NCBI RefSeq assembly: GCF_042679305.1 | Contig: NZ_JBHTMP010000016.1 | Location: forward strand, 1 to 64,000 | DNA from: Micromonospora_H sonneratiae | GTDB taxonomy: Bacteria > Actinomycetota > Actinomycetes > Mycobacteriales > Micromonosporaceae | DNA length: 64,000 nucleotides | Reading direction: 5' to 3' | In this document: positions 1-12,000 of the stretch, one piece after another | Layout of the letters: each line of letters opens with the position of its first letter | How positions within the stretch are numbered: the first letter of the stretch is position 1 | The notes under the pieces: model-generated | The model's input: the letters and a program-made list of their open reading frames with translations, nothing else | Databases searched by the model: none | What the model was told of the DNA's origin: nothing | Program-made: the position numbers and the translations under genes

Positions 1-3000
1 GTGCGGTTGAGGGGGTGATCGAGCATCCGTCGAAGGTGTTGGGTCGTGGGGTGAAGTTGCCGTTGTTCTTCCGGTTCTTCGATTTCGATTTTGGCGATTT
101 CTTGTGGGATGCGTTCGCGAAGATTCCGGATTTGGTGGCTTCGTTGCGGGGGCAGGACGGGGCGCTGGATGATTCGAAGGATTCGTTGAAGGGCTCTTCG
201 GACGGGTCGTGGGGTTTCGACGATGACGGTGCTGGGGACGGGCTGCCGCAGTACGTGGAGAAGTCCGAGGATGATCCGGCGTCGAACTTGCCGAAGTATT
301 CGTCCACTGATTCTGATTCGAACGGGTCGAACGGTTCGTCTGCTAGTTCAGGCTCGAACGGGTCGGTAAGTTCTTCTTCGAATTCAGACTCGAACAGTTC
401 TTCTTCGAGTTCTTCTTCGTCGGGTCAGAATGGTTCTTCTTCGGGGGCGGCTTTTGGTTCGGGGTCGGGTGAGGCGTGGCAGCAGTTGTCGTCGGGTGAT
501 GGGTTGTGGGGGTCGGGGGATGGTGTGCAGGCGCGGCAGGAGTTGTTCGACGAGTTGCGTGTGCAGGAGTTGGGTGGGTTCAAGGAGATTCTGTTGCCTG
601 GGTCGTTGGGCGCGGATGTGGTGGTGCCGGATGGGGTGATTCCGGCGGCGAAGGTGGAGGCGGGGTGGTCGGCTCAGGTGGGGCGGCATTTTGATGAGGT
701 GTTTGGTCCGTTGCGTGATGGTGGTGTGTCGCAGGCGGATGTGGCGGGGATGCAGCAGCGGTGGTCGGAGTTTGTGCGGGATGTGCGGCAGGTTGCGGGG
801 TTGGGTGGGGTGTCGCCGTGGGCGGGGTTGTTGTTCACGCATGTGATGACCGGTCGTGAGGTGGACGAGGCTGTTGATGCGTGGTTGGCGCAGCATCCGA
901 GTGTGGTGGTGTCGAAGACCGATCGGTTGGTGGTGCGGGACACGGTGGTGGCGCAGGTGCGGGCTGACTTGTTGGCCCGTCTGGCGGCGGGGTCGGGGCA
1001 GGTGTCGTACGACCAGGTCATCGACGCGATGCAGGCGGCCAGACAGGCGGACGGGATCCGGGAACGGGTCCACGAGAAGCTGGCCAAACTTGCCACCACC
1101 AGCACGACCACGGACGAGACCACCACCACGACCACGGACGAGACCATCACGGATACGTCCGCCGTCACCTCGGTGACGGCAAGTGTGAATGTGGTCAGCT
1201 CACCGGTCCTGGTGGATGTTTCCGACACGACGACGGTGGATTTGTCGAATCTGGACGCTGCCACATCGTCGAAGCAGGCGGCCACGACCACGGTGACCAC
1301 GTCTGGTCTGTTCCAGGCCCGGGCGGTCCAGGTGAGCTCACCGTCTACGGTGTCGGCCTCTTCCGCGATGATTCCGCCGGTCTCACCACCGCAGATGTTC
1401 TCGTCTGGTGGGTCGTCGCCGGTGGTGGATGTGGTCGGGGTGCCGATTCCGGCGGGTTGGTATCTGCCCGGGCCGGACGACAGTGCACAGATGCTGGCCA
1501 ACGCTCTGGCGTTGCCGCGCTACCAGTCGAACAGTGATGGCACAGAGTGGTTGACCATCGCCGCCCATGGTGACCCGACCACCGGTGGGATCCGGGTCAA
1601 CGACCGAGTCCTGGACGCCGACGGGTTCGCTACCTGGATCAAGAGCCAGCCGGGCTGGAACGCCCGACCGCTGGTACTGACCATCTGCGGCGCCGCTGTT
1701 CCCGGCCCGAACGGCACGGACTCGTTCGCGGCACAGGTACGCGACGAGTTGGGTGTCGAGGTCATCGCCGCGAACGGGGACGTGTGGACCGCCCCGAACG
1801 GGATCGCCTACACCGGCACGATCAGTATCGACGCCAACGGCTACCCGACAATGGACTTCACCGGCACACACGCATGGCAATACTTCCCCGCCACCGCCAA
1901 GACGAGCCCGCTACCCAAGCACGCCGACCTCGCTACCGCGATGGCAAGCACCGAGACCACCGGCACCACCACCACCGGACAACCCGCCCCCAGATCCACC
2001 AACCCGTTCTACCGACCCAACCCAACCTGGACCCAATGGGCAGGCAGCAGTGGTACGCCCGCCGACCTTTATGCGGTGGATCCTGACGGCCTTTGCATGG
2101 TGTATGCCGCGATCATGGCAAGACCGGATTTGGTGGCTGCTGCCCTGCGAGATGCCTACCCGGGTGGCGCGGCGAACCGTCCGGCCACCCTTCAACAGAG
2201 TCTGAATCTGCTGGACAGGTGGACGACGCACGGTCCACCGGCGAGATTCTCCACAGCTGACGTGGCCGATGTGGCCCACACCGTGATTGGCCTGGTCGAG
2301 CAGCGTCTGGAGAGCAACCAGATCCCGCGAGAGGCCTTGAACCGAGCGGCGTGGCAGATGCGGGCCTTCCGTCCCGAACTGACCCGCGCGTTGGGGTCTC
2401 CCGCCCCGGACAGCCTTGAAACTGACATCTCCGATGCTGAATTTGCCCTGCTCCTGGCTGCCGTGCCCAGGTGGCGGACCAACTGGTACGGGGTGGCGGG
2501 CGAAGGATTCGGTCATCTGCTGGGTGGTGCACTGGGAGTACGGTTCCAGGCCAGTCCGTGGACTGCCGACGGCTGGGGGACGTCCTACACACGGGACTTC
2601 GGAGTCGACACAGATCGCACGATTCAACTCTATTACCGGGCAGATCACTATGATGCGGTCAGATGGCAGCCACCGCAGCTGCCGCCACTTCCGTCGCTGA
2701 CTGACAGCCAACTGGCCAGTACGTCTGCGAACGATGATGCGCTCAGCTCGGAAGCGCCAGCTGTTCCGAGTCGGCCCAGCACGCCGTCCAACTCGGAAAA
2801 CACCGATTCCCGGAAACGTGATTTCTTCTTCGCGGTCGAAGGGGAGTGGTTGCTCCAGCAGCGAGTTTCTGACGCGCGGGAGCTGGCACCGAACGACCCG
2901 AAGATGCGGCGATTGGCGGAAGTCTTCGCCAAGTACCGGACAGCGGTTGCCAAGGCGAAGGAGGCCCTTCCGCGTCAATCTGTCTCCGCGCGTATCGCGC

Positions 3001-6000
3001 AGTCTACCCCTGAGCAGCAGAGCGAGTGGCGGAAATGGGCCAACGATCATGCTGACCGGTTGCTGGGAGCTGCCGCACCGAATGATCCTTGGCAACGGTT
3101 GAAGGGCGTGCTCTATCGGGGACACCCGATTATTGCAGGTGCCGTAGGGCGCGGACCGGATGAATTGTTGCTGGAGGACTATCTGCCGCTGGTACGGCGG
3201 GTTTTTGGCTCGCACATTGCTACCGTTCAGAATCAGCACCTGGTGGACCTGCGTAACTACGTCGAGGCGTTGACTCGCGCGGGAGAACCAGTCGACGTCG
3301 CGGGGCTGGTTCGACGCGAGCAATTCCGCGCCCTGGAGACTCTGCTCGAGAACGGGCGGGTGTACCAGGTCGACGAAACTACCGGGGACATTAGCTACGT
3401 GCCTTCCGGTATTACCTTCGACCCGTTCGTGGTGACGGTACTGGAGGGGATGCCCGCCGAGCAGAGCCTGCCGGCCGATCGGAAGATCGAGATCCGCGGG
3501 CTGGTTCGTGAGTTCGAGATCGGACGGCGACACTTCGTTCCGTCGCAGGACAATTTTGCGAAGCTGGACTCGGTGATCGAATCCGCGTACCAGAGGTTTG
3601 CTGAGGATAACGGTGGCAAGAAGCCGGAGGGGCCGCTGCAACTTGGTCACCTGATAGACATGGGCCTGGCGGACGAGATTGCTCCCCCGCTGGTCTCAGC
3701 CAATGAGCAGTTGACGAACCCGGTCCCGCCGACGTGGGAGACCGCTAACCCGGGTGCCCGACCTGTTCTGCCGGAGCTGGATGGTGCCGACCATAGTCGC
3801 CTGGTAAGTGGGTTCCATGCGATTGAGAAGTTGCCGTTCACGGCGGACCTGGCCAGATGGATCAACCAGGTCATTCCGCAGGGAAGTGGTGAAGTCACCG
3901 AGCTGAAGGTGCGGCAGAAGCTGCTCTCCCAGTTTGCGACGAGCTTCGACGACGGTATCGACATTCTGAACTTCACCGACGGCGGGAGGTACGACGTCCG
4001 CCTGTGGGCGGTGGCGATGGACAAGCCCAAGGTCGATCCGGGCAGCCTACTGGATGCCAAGACGGCGGGCAGTACCCTGCGGTCCAGCAAGATGGAGAAC
4101 CGTGTCTACCTGCATCGCGAGCTGGCGCTGGCGCAGACCTCAGGAAAGGGGTGGAGCTGGGACGCGGGGGCTGCCTACCGGGCGGAACTGGGGATCGACG
4201 AAACGGTCAGCGACACCCGGGTGGACGCGGCCCTGACCTACGGCCAGGCGACGATGGCGGAACAACGCCAGTTCGTATCGACCGACATCTCCGACTATCA
4301 GCAGTTGCGAATCAAGGAGATGGTCGGCGACGTGACCGTGCCGGTCGCCTGGGCGGTCCGGGTGTACGACCGGGCGACCAACAGTTGGCATGAGGTCTTC
4401 TTCCGGAAGCCGGATGGCTCGCTGCGGCAGGATTCCGTCTCGTACGCGGTGGCGGAGTTCATGCTGCCGCACGAACTGGAGAGTACCCAGCAGGACATCG
4501 CCCTGAATGCGAAGACCGACCCCGACTACCTCGTCGAGAAGAATATCGAGGCGGACTGGCAGTTCCCGGTCTGGGACATGGACTTCGCGACCTCACGGGT
4601 GCAACTGGCCGGCGAAGTGATGGCAGCACTCGGCTCCAGACTCTCACCGGAGGAGTACGCGTTCTGGCGGCCGAGGCTAGAGGCCGAGTTGACCAACGAC
4701 AGGTTCCTGATGAACCTGAGGAACATTCTTCGGCCACCCGGAAAGCGGCACTACCAACAGGTTTTCCGGGTTGAACTGCAGCAGGAGGGCAAGACCCTCA
4801 GCTTCAGTTTGACCGCAGGGGACCAACCGGTCACGAAGATCAGGAAGATCAGCCAGGTGAGCCGCAGCAAGGAGACGCGGTTCGACTGGGTACGGGCCTT
4901 CCTGCGTAAGGTCAACGGCAGTGTGACCGGTACGGACACGAAGCGAGGAACTTTCTCTGCTGCCGTACGAGTGTTGAAGCAGGTGCTTCGGATCGGCGGC
5001 CAGGCACGGTACAGCCGGCGCGACGCGGTTCAGGTGATTCGTCAGCTCACCGCCTGGCTGACCCGTGCGGTGCGGAAGGTCGGCACACTACAGGTCGTCG
5101 AAGTGGACTTCACCGTACAGTTGCATGTCGACGGTGATGGTGTGACGTCCTCGCAGCCAGTATCCGTAGACGGGTACGCGCATCTGATGGTTCATTCCGC
5201 AGATCTTCGGGGCCTGTCCGGAAAGGAAGCCAGGGACGGAATCGAGCCGGTGGCCTGGTCCGAGAAGGACATCTCGCAGTACCTGTCCGGGGAGAGCGAG
5301 ACCAAGGCGAAGGAAGACGCCGCGGTCAAGGCGGTAGACGCAGCCGCCGCTGCGGACAAGGCGGAGGACCTCGACCTAGCCGCAAAGGCAAAGCCGGATC
5401 CCCAGAAGAAATGGTGGACACCGGGCGCGGGTTACGGGTTGACCATGGACTACGTGGAACGCCTGGGGGGTGTGGCGGACCTCTACAGCCAGATCGCCAC
5501 GATGATGGTCGCCGAAGGCTATCTGCCACGGGAAGCGGCACCGCGTGGCAAGGACCCCTGGCAGCATCTGCAGACACTGGCCGTGACCGGTGCCGACATC
5601 AACAAGCCCGGTCAGGAGTACACGAACTGGCGGATACTGCTGAGCCAGTTGTCCGAGGACGCGTTGCGTACCCGGGCCGATGACGTGCTTGTCGTCGAAA
5701 ACGTCTCGGAGACGACCGAGAACCCGTCGACTCCCGACGCGGAGGCACCTGGTGCCACCCTGACCTTTGTCGACCCCAAGGCCCCGGAGGATCCGAGCCT
5801 TCGACTCGTCGTCGGCCTGACCGGCAAGATCCTTGATCGGGGAAGCCATCAGGGCATCACCCCCTATGAACTGCAGTACGGCCACACCGCCGTGAACGTG
5901 GCATCGGAAAAGCTTGGTTCCGGCAGCACAAAGGAGATCTCCGGGTACGCCACGGCCGATCTCCAAAAGGTCGACGTCGGCCTACTCGCACAGTACGGAG

Positions 6001-9000
6001 GCGACTACAGCAACGCGTCGACCGACAAGATTGGCCGTACCCAGTCGATCGCGATGACGTCGGACACCGACGGGCAGAAGATGCCCAGTTCCCGCTACGA
6101 GTTGCAGCTCCAGTGGGAGTGGGTCGCCAAGCGCGGCGGGGACGAGCTGGGGCGTAACAAGGTGGCTGCCTCCGCGACGGTGTTGCAGCCGGACCCGCTG
6201 CATGCGAAATCGGACGACGCGTCGCTCTCGCCGCTCACCCCTGACCGTACGGTGCGCTCCGGTCTCAAGGACATGGGCACGGCGATCTTCACGGTGCTGG
6301 GCGTCAAGGGGGTGGGTGCCCTCCAACGCAGCCTTGTCGAGAAGATCTCGGGCCTCTCGGCGGCCCAGGTCTGGGAGGGGCTGGCTCCGAGCGTCTACAA
6401 GAGCGCACTGCTGGCGGCGCAATCCTCGGCCGAAACGATCCGTATCGGGGGCCAGGACCTCTCACTGACCGTTGAACCCGTCGGCCGACCGCAGATCGTC
6501 AAGGTCTGGCTGCCGTACACCCAGCAGGTGTTGGAGAGCCAGGTCGGCAACGAACAGGGCGCTGACAAACTGGTGACGAAGGGCCGGCAGGGGCAGGCCA
6601 TGGGGCGGTCGGACGAGTTCAGCCTCGGCGGCATCCACTCGTCCAGCAAGGGCACGGGCCAGGGGACCTATTCGGTCGACACCGCAGGCAACTACCGAGC
6701 CATCTACCAGGACGCCAAGATGGCCATGGTCCGTACGGCGGTCATGAATCGGGTCCAGACCGTCAACGCGGACGGCACCGTGGTCACGGTTGAGGTCCCC
6801 GGCGAAGTACTGCTGAACGTGTTGCTGTCCGACGTGCTGGAGAACCAGAGCAAGTTCGACAACACGGACCTTCTCCAGGGGCATGGCGAACCGCAGACGA
6901 GCACGACCGCACCGCTGGTCCGCTCGTTGAAGACCGAACGTAGACCACCGGTCAGCCTCATGGACGGTAACGCATGGGGGGCCGTGTGGCCGACGCTGTA
7001 CAACGGCGGCCGAATGGACGCCGGTTTTGGCCCGCTGACCAAGCAGCTCAAGCAAGCGGCCCGGAAATTCGGCAGCAGTGACCTGGTCAGCCTGGTCAGC
7101 TCGGTGCCGGGTGAGTTGGGTACGCGACTCGGCGAGCTGGCTGACGGTGGCGCGTCGTGGACCTACCAGGTCGGCCAGCGCCAGTTCGAGCTCGTCATGG
7201 AGGCCAAGCTGGTCGGACCGGCCCGGGCCAGTCGACCCGGCCCCAGCGGTAGGAAGTCGTACATCCGGCGCAACAGAGCCCAGGGTGCCGTCCGCCGTTT
7301 CGTCGAGGCGAGTTCGATGGCCGCGACACTGCTGGGTGTCGGCGGCCCGGTGGCGGTCACCGCGACGATGACGCGCACCGAGCGGCGGGACCAGGCCAAG
7401 GTCCAGGGCTCCAACCTGCTCAGGATGGACGGTCTGCGGGCGAACAAGCTCACGGAATTCACCCAGAGTGTTGAGATCACCGGCTTCATTCGCGAAGTCC
7501 GAGCGGGTGACACGGGTACGCGGATCAAGCGTGCGTTGACCCATTCGGGAGGTCGGAAGGAACATTTCTCGGCGACCCTGGAAATGGTGGCGAATGTCCC
7601 AACCGACGGCACCGCGCCCGTACTGACGCCGGCGCCGAGCTTCGATTTCAACCTTCGGGACGGCGCGCAACCGGAGAAGGTCTGGCTGGAGGGCATCACC
7701 GGCCTCAAGAACATCTTCGCCGCGATGCTGGATAGTGGCCAGGCTCGCCTCCTTGACCCGGCGAAGATCAAGCTGGCTCCGGAGAGCGGTACGGAGCACC
7801 CTCCGCTCACCCTGAAGACGCTGCAGGACAACTTCTTGAAGATCAGCGCCTCGGGTGCCACGTTCAGTTCCGTTCGTACCGCTGACGGGGTGTTGGAACC
7901 GGTAACCGGTCCGATCAGGGTCAGAGCACGGTATGGCGACATTCGGCAGATCTATTACATGCCGAAGGCTGAGCTGGAGAACTACGACCATGCCACGGCG
8001 CTGGTTGCGGACAGCCGGAACGAGAATGTACGCAACAACAAGAGCGGTACCGTGACTGTCGGATTCATGGTGGCACCCGGCAACTATGTCGGGCCGAGGT
8101 TCGCTGGTGGTAAGGATTCAAGCAAGGCGATAGGCGTCGACGAGACGTCATGGATCGAACGCCGTCCTTGGAATCGTGCAGACGCTTCGGTCTACTTCGT
8201 GTACACGACGGTGAACTACGAGATTACCGTGCCGGGGCAACCTCCGATTCTGGCGACCGGCAACGTCGAGTTGGTGGTCGACCAGCAGGGGGCCAAGGAT
8301 CTCGGTGTCCCGGCCGACCTCCTGAATTCGTTGACGAAGGCCTCTCCGGCCGTGACACCGTCCTCGACCACCTCGTCAACCACATCCCTGCCAGCTATCG
8401 CCGACGAAGTGGTGGAACTGTACAACGCGGTCGTCGATGGGTTGGCCAAGGTGCCCGACCCTCGCGTCCAGCCGCCGGAGTTGTTGAGCAGGGCGGCGTC
8501 GGAGTCGGGTTACGTGGTATGGCTGGGTGACCCGAACTCGACTGCGGCTGCCGAGGAGAAGGCGGCGGCGCAGGCTGCACCCCGGATGGCGAACATGCTC
8601 ACGGTGGTGAGCCACTTCGACCCGACCGGTCAGCGGATTCGGGTGGGTGAGCAGTACCTGACCGCACAGCAGTTCGCCGACCATCTGCGTACGGTGTATG
8701 GCTGGCCGGAGCGGGGCGGGCCGGATGTGTTGCTGGTGTCCTGCGAGTCGGGGCGGTCACCCTCTCTCATGGGCGTCCGCCGAGGTGAATCGTTCGCCCG
8801 CCAACTGCGGGCGGAACTCGGCGTTGGTGTGCTGGCGCCTCGGGAGGCGGCGGTTACGCAGTCGGACGGCACTGTGAAGGCGGGTGGCTTCGGCCTGTAT
8901 CGCAGTGCGGCTGGTGGTCTGAAACTGGGCCTGTCGTCCACCGGTTGGAAGTGGTATCCGTCGGACAGCTCCGAGCCTTCCCGGAAGCTGACGGCTACGT

Positions 9001-12000
9001 CCCTTGCCGCCGCGTTGCTGGAGGTACGTCCTGGGGCCGAGGTCATCCAGTCGCTGCCTGACTCCCTGACACCTGTTACGTGGGCGGAGAATGAGGCACG
9101 CGCCAAGCGGCGGCGGCTTGAGGCCCAGGCGTTGTTGAGCCATCTTCCAAACGATGGCTCGCCCTCCGCCTCGGCCTCCACCTCCACCTCGGCCTCGGCC
9201 TCGGCTGAGGGAAGCGCCGTCACGACGACCAATCCGATGAGTCGGCTGAACGCACAGTATGTGGCAGACCTTGCTGTTGCCGTCAGCCTGGCTCGTCCGA
9301 GCGCGGTCATGAGTCTCACCAGCGACCAACTGGTTTCGTGGGTGCGCTGGATGCGGGACCTCGGGATCGCCCGTGGGAGACTCCCCGCTGATATTCGCAG
9401 CCGCTACACGGACGACCAGTTGGTGACCCTGTTCCGATACGTGCGGGGAATCGCGCTGACGGGCGGCATTTCCTCCGGTCACCCTGCCGGAACGCAGACG
9501 CCGGAGCAGCTTGACGCGCTGCGACGCATTTGGCGGAAGTTGCCCGTCGTGCCAAGTACGGTTCCCGACGGTCATGTCTATGTGAGGCGCGGTACGGGGT
9601 CGGACGTCAGCACCCTCCAAGCGGTGATGAACGACCGTAATACGGGGCCGATCGTCGTTCGTTCACGCAACGAAGCCCTCGACGGTATCGAGGTCGAGGT
9701 CAGTCGCAAATTTATCAGAATGGTGCCCGGATTCGGTCTTCCGGGAATGCCGAACATGATGGCCCTGGCCTGGCCCGTCGAGGAGGGCTGGCTCCTCCGG
9801 GAACACTCGGAGCACAAGTCCGCCTATCATCTCCAGCCGGCTTTGACGGGCCGCGTGACAAGGTTGAATGGCGGTTTCGGCCTGCGCGTACGGTTCCACG
9901 GCGAGCATAAAGCCACGGACCGGAATCGCCAGGCCTGGAATCCGGCGCTGAACGACGTGTTCTACCCGGTCTTCACGCATGTCAACTGGCAAAGCATCAT
10001 GGAGGTCGGTGACGAGAGCCTGCACAACGTCGCAGACAACCTTGCTGCCTTCCTGCGGCGCAATCGTGCGTCCTGGGTCGACAAGCGTCCCCTGCTGATT
10101 TTCGACTCGATGCATGCTGGGAAGAATCCGGTCGCTCAACGGGTTGCCAACATGCTCAACCATGTGGTGGCGGCTCCCACCGGTGCGGTCATGGTTGTCG
10201 ACGGGCAACTCATGGCGGGAGAGTTGGCCCTGTACCAGAAGGACGGAAAGCTCGCCCTCAACCTGAAGCTGGAAAATTTCTTCGGCTGGGGTGTGTTCGG
10301 TCCGCAGGCCGGTCTCGAATCCGAAGCGAAATCGGATTCGGGGTCAGAATTCATGGAAGAGTTCGGCCCGACGCTGAACGGAGAGGTTGCGGAGCAGCCA
10401 GATTTCGGCCTGCTGGTCCAGCACTATCCATCCTTCGACGAGCGGCAGGCCTATCCTCCGGCAGGCCTGCCAGTTCCGCCGTCTGATTCCACTGGATTGA
10501 GTGAGGACGAAAAGCAGCAGGTTGCGGAACTTTTCGAGCAGAGCGTTGTGACGCCGGATGGTCGACTCATATTCGGCAATCCAGCCAGTGCGGATGATAT
10601 TGGGCACCTGATGTTGGTCCGCAACCGGATCGATCCCATCGAGGGGGTCTACCAGATCGGCCTCCATGGCGGCTCGACCGGGATTACCGTGGGGGACGAA
10701 AGCTACTCGTGGCGCGCGTTGGCCGAGATGATTGCGATCGACCCGCATTGGCGAGCTGATTCCGAGGGCAACAGGCCCGAGTTGTTGCTGGCGTTCTGCA
10801 ACGTGTATGCGCAGAGCCCGAACGAGGAAGTGCTGCCGTTCCTGCCGATGGCGCAGCTCATTGCCGACTATCTGGCTATGCGCGAGGGGAGGGAGGTCAC
10901 TGTTCAGGCGGCAGCCGGGATAGTCTATGTCACGCTCGAGAACGTGCAGACTGTCAGAGCGTTCCCGCCATCGGGAGCAACTGAGGTCGCGGAGCAGGCA
11001 GAACATCCGAAGTCGCGCTTCTACCGTGTGTTCGGCCGGGTGGCGGGTGCGCCATTGCGGGAACCGGAAGCGACGGTGAGTTCGTATCCGTCTGGTGTCA
11101 TCGACACGATGGAGAAGAACCCGTCGCCAGAGGATGATACCTACGAGACCCCACTGGATCTTCCTTTCCCGGTGAAGGCGGGCCGGGAAGCGGCAGACGG
11201 TGACCTGGTCGCGACGCAGCTTGTCGGACCGGGCGGGCAGTACCAGGCTGACCTGGAGATCTCCCGTGGCAAGGGTGCTGGGCTTGGTCTGGACGATCCG
11301 TACATGCGGGCCGTGTACCGCTATTTGCAGGAGTACGACTCGATTGCCCAACTGACCGGTGAGGCTGAGGTCCAGAAGGGGGGGATGGCAGCATTTGTCG
11401 CTGGTCTGTGGCGTGGCTTGGTGCGTACGGCGGTTGCGGCGGTGGACGCCTTGCCCCAGCAGCGGCCACAGTCGCCGGGGACCGGGTGGGGCTACGCGAC
11501 GGTGCAGGTCGAGCCGGGCACCGATCTTCTACAGCAGGTGCGGCAGTGGGTGGCTGCGCCGGGATCGGGCCCGGTACGGACACAGGGGCAGGCACAGCCG
11601 GCGTCGAACGAGGTGCTGGTTGCGATCAGTCCCGTCCTGGTCAAGGACATTTCGGCGTTGACGCCGGAAGGCTCGACCCCGCCGGTGGGCTCGACCCCGC
11701 CGGTGGGCTCGACCCCGCCGGTGGGCTCGACCCAGCCGGTGGGATTGGCCAACCTGTTCGGTGCGGATGTCGTGGTGCGGCAGGTCGACCAGGGCGATGG
11801 TACGCAACCACGGTTCGAGGTGGTGCCCAACGTCCGGGCCATGGCGGCAGAGTCGGGTTACACGTTGTGGCTGGGTAGTGAGGGAGCGCAGCGGTCGGCG
11901 GCGGAGCGTGCGGCTGCGGAGGCGGCACCCATAGCGAAGAACATGCTGACGGTGGCCAGCCATTTTGATCCGTCGGGTCAGCGGATCCAGGTGGGTGACG

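Larger units (their letters stand above)
8480..11840 (+). repeat. Caspase-like array unit, copy 1 (A-B-C-D)
   Basis: A: SGYVVWLG then H2867/C2910 and a WYPS strand. B: helical part, then an alpha/beta part ending in PLLIFDS..NPVAQRVANML. C: HGG (H3551) and AFCN (C3595), ending FYRVFGRV. D: FPVKAG..VGPGG, LWRGLVRTAVAAVDALP, SPGTGWGY and GLANLFGADVVVRQV. The same order recurs at 11840-15230. Part B looks like a caspase-like half whose Cys is replaced by Asp (FDS). Confidence 0.7.

Noticed and set aside
384..1501. Long minus-strand open frames over the start of giant 1
   Set aside because: They are antisense shadows of GC-rich coding sequence, rich in Arg/His/Pro, and contradict the clear domain content of the + frame.
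1911..3650. 579-codon minus-strand frame
   Set aside because: No recognisable motifs; lies wholly inside the OTU-like/helical coding sequence of giant 1.
6462..7991. 509-codon minus-strand frame
   Set aside because: Antisense to the beta-rich region of giant 1, with shadow-type composition and no start signals.
11200..11840. Part D of the array as an ADP-ribosyltransferase toxin domain
   Set aside because: A GPVRT motif and strands are suggestive, but no R-S-ExE or H-Y-E set could be placed with confidence.
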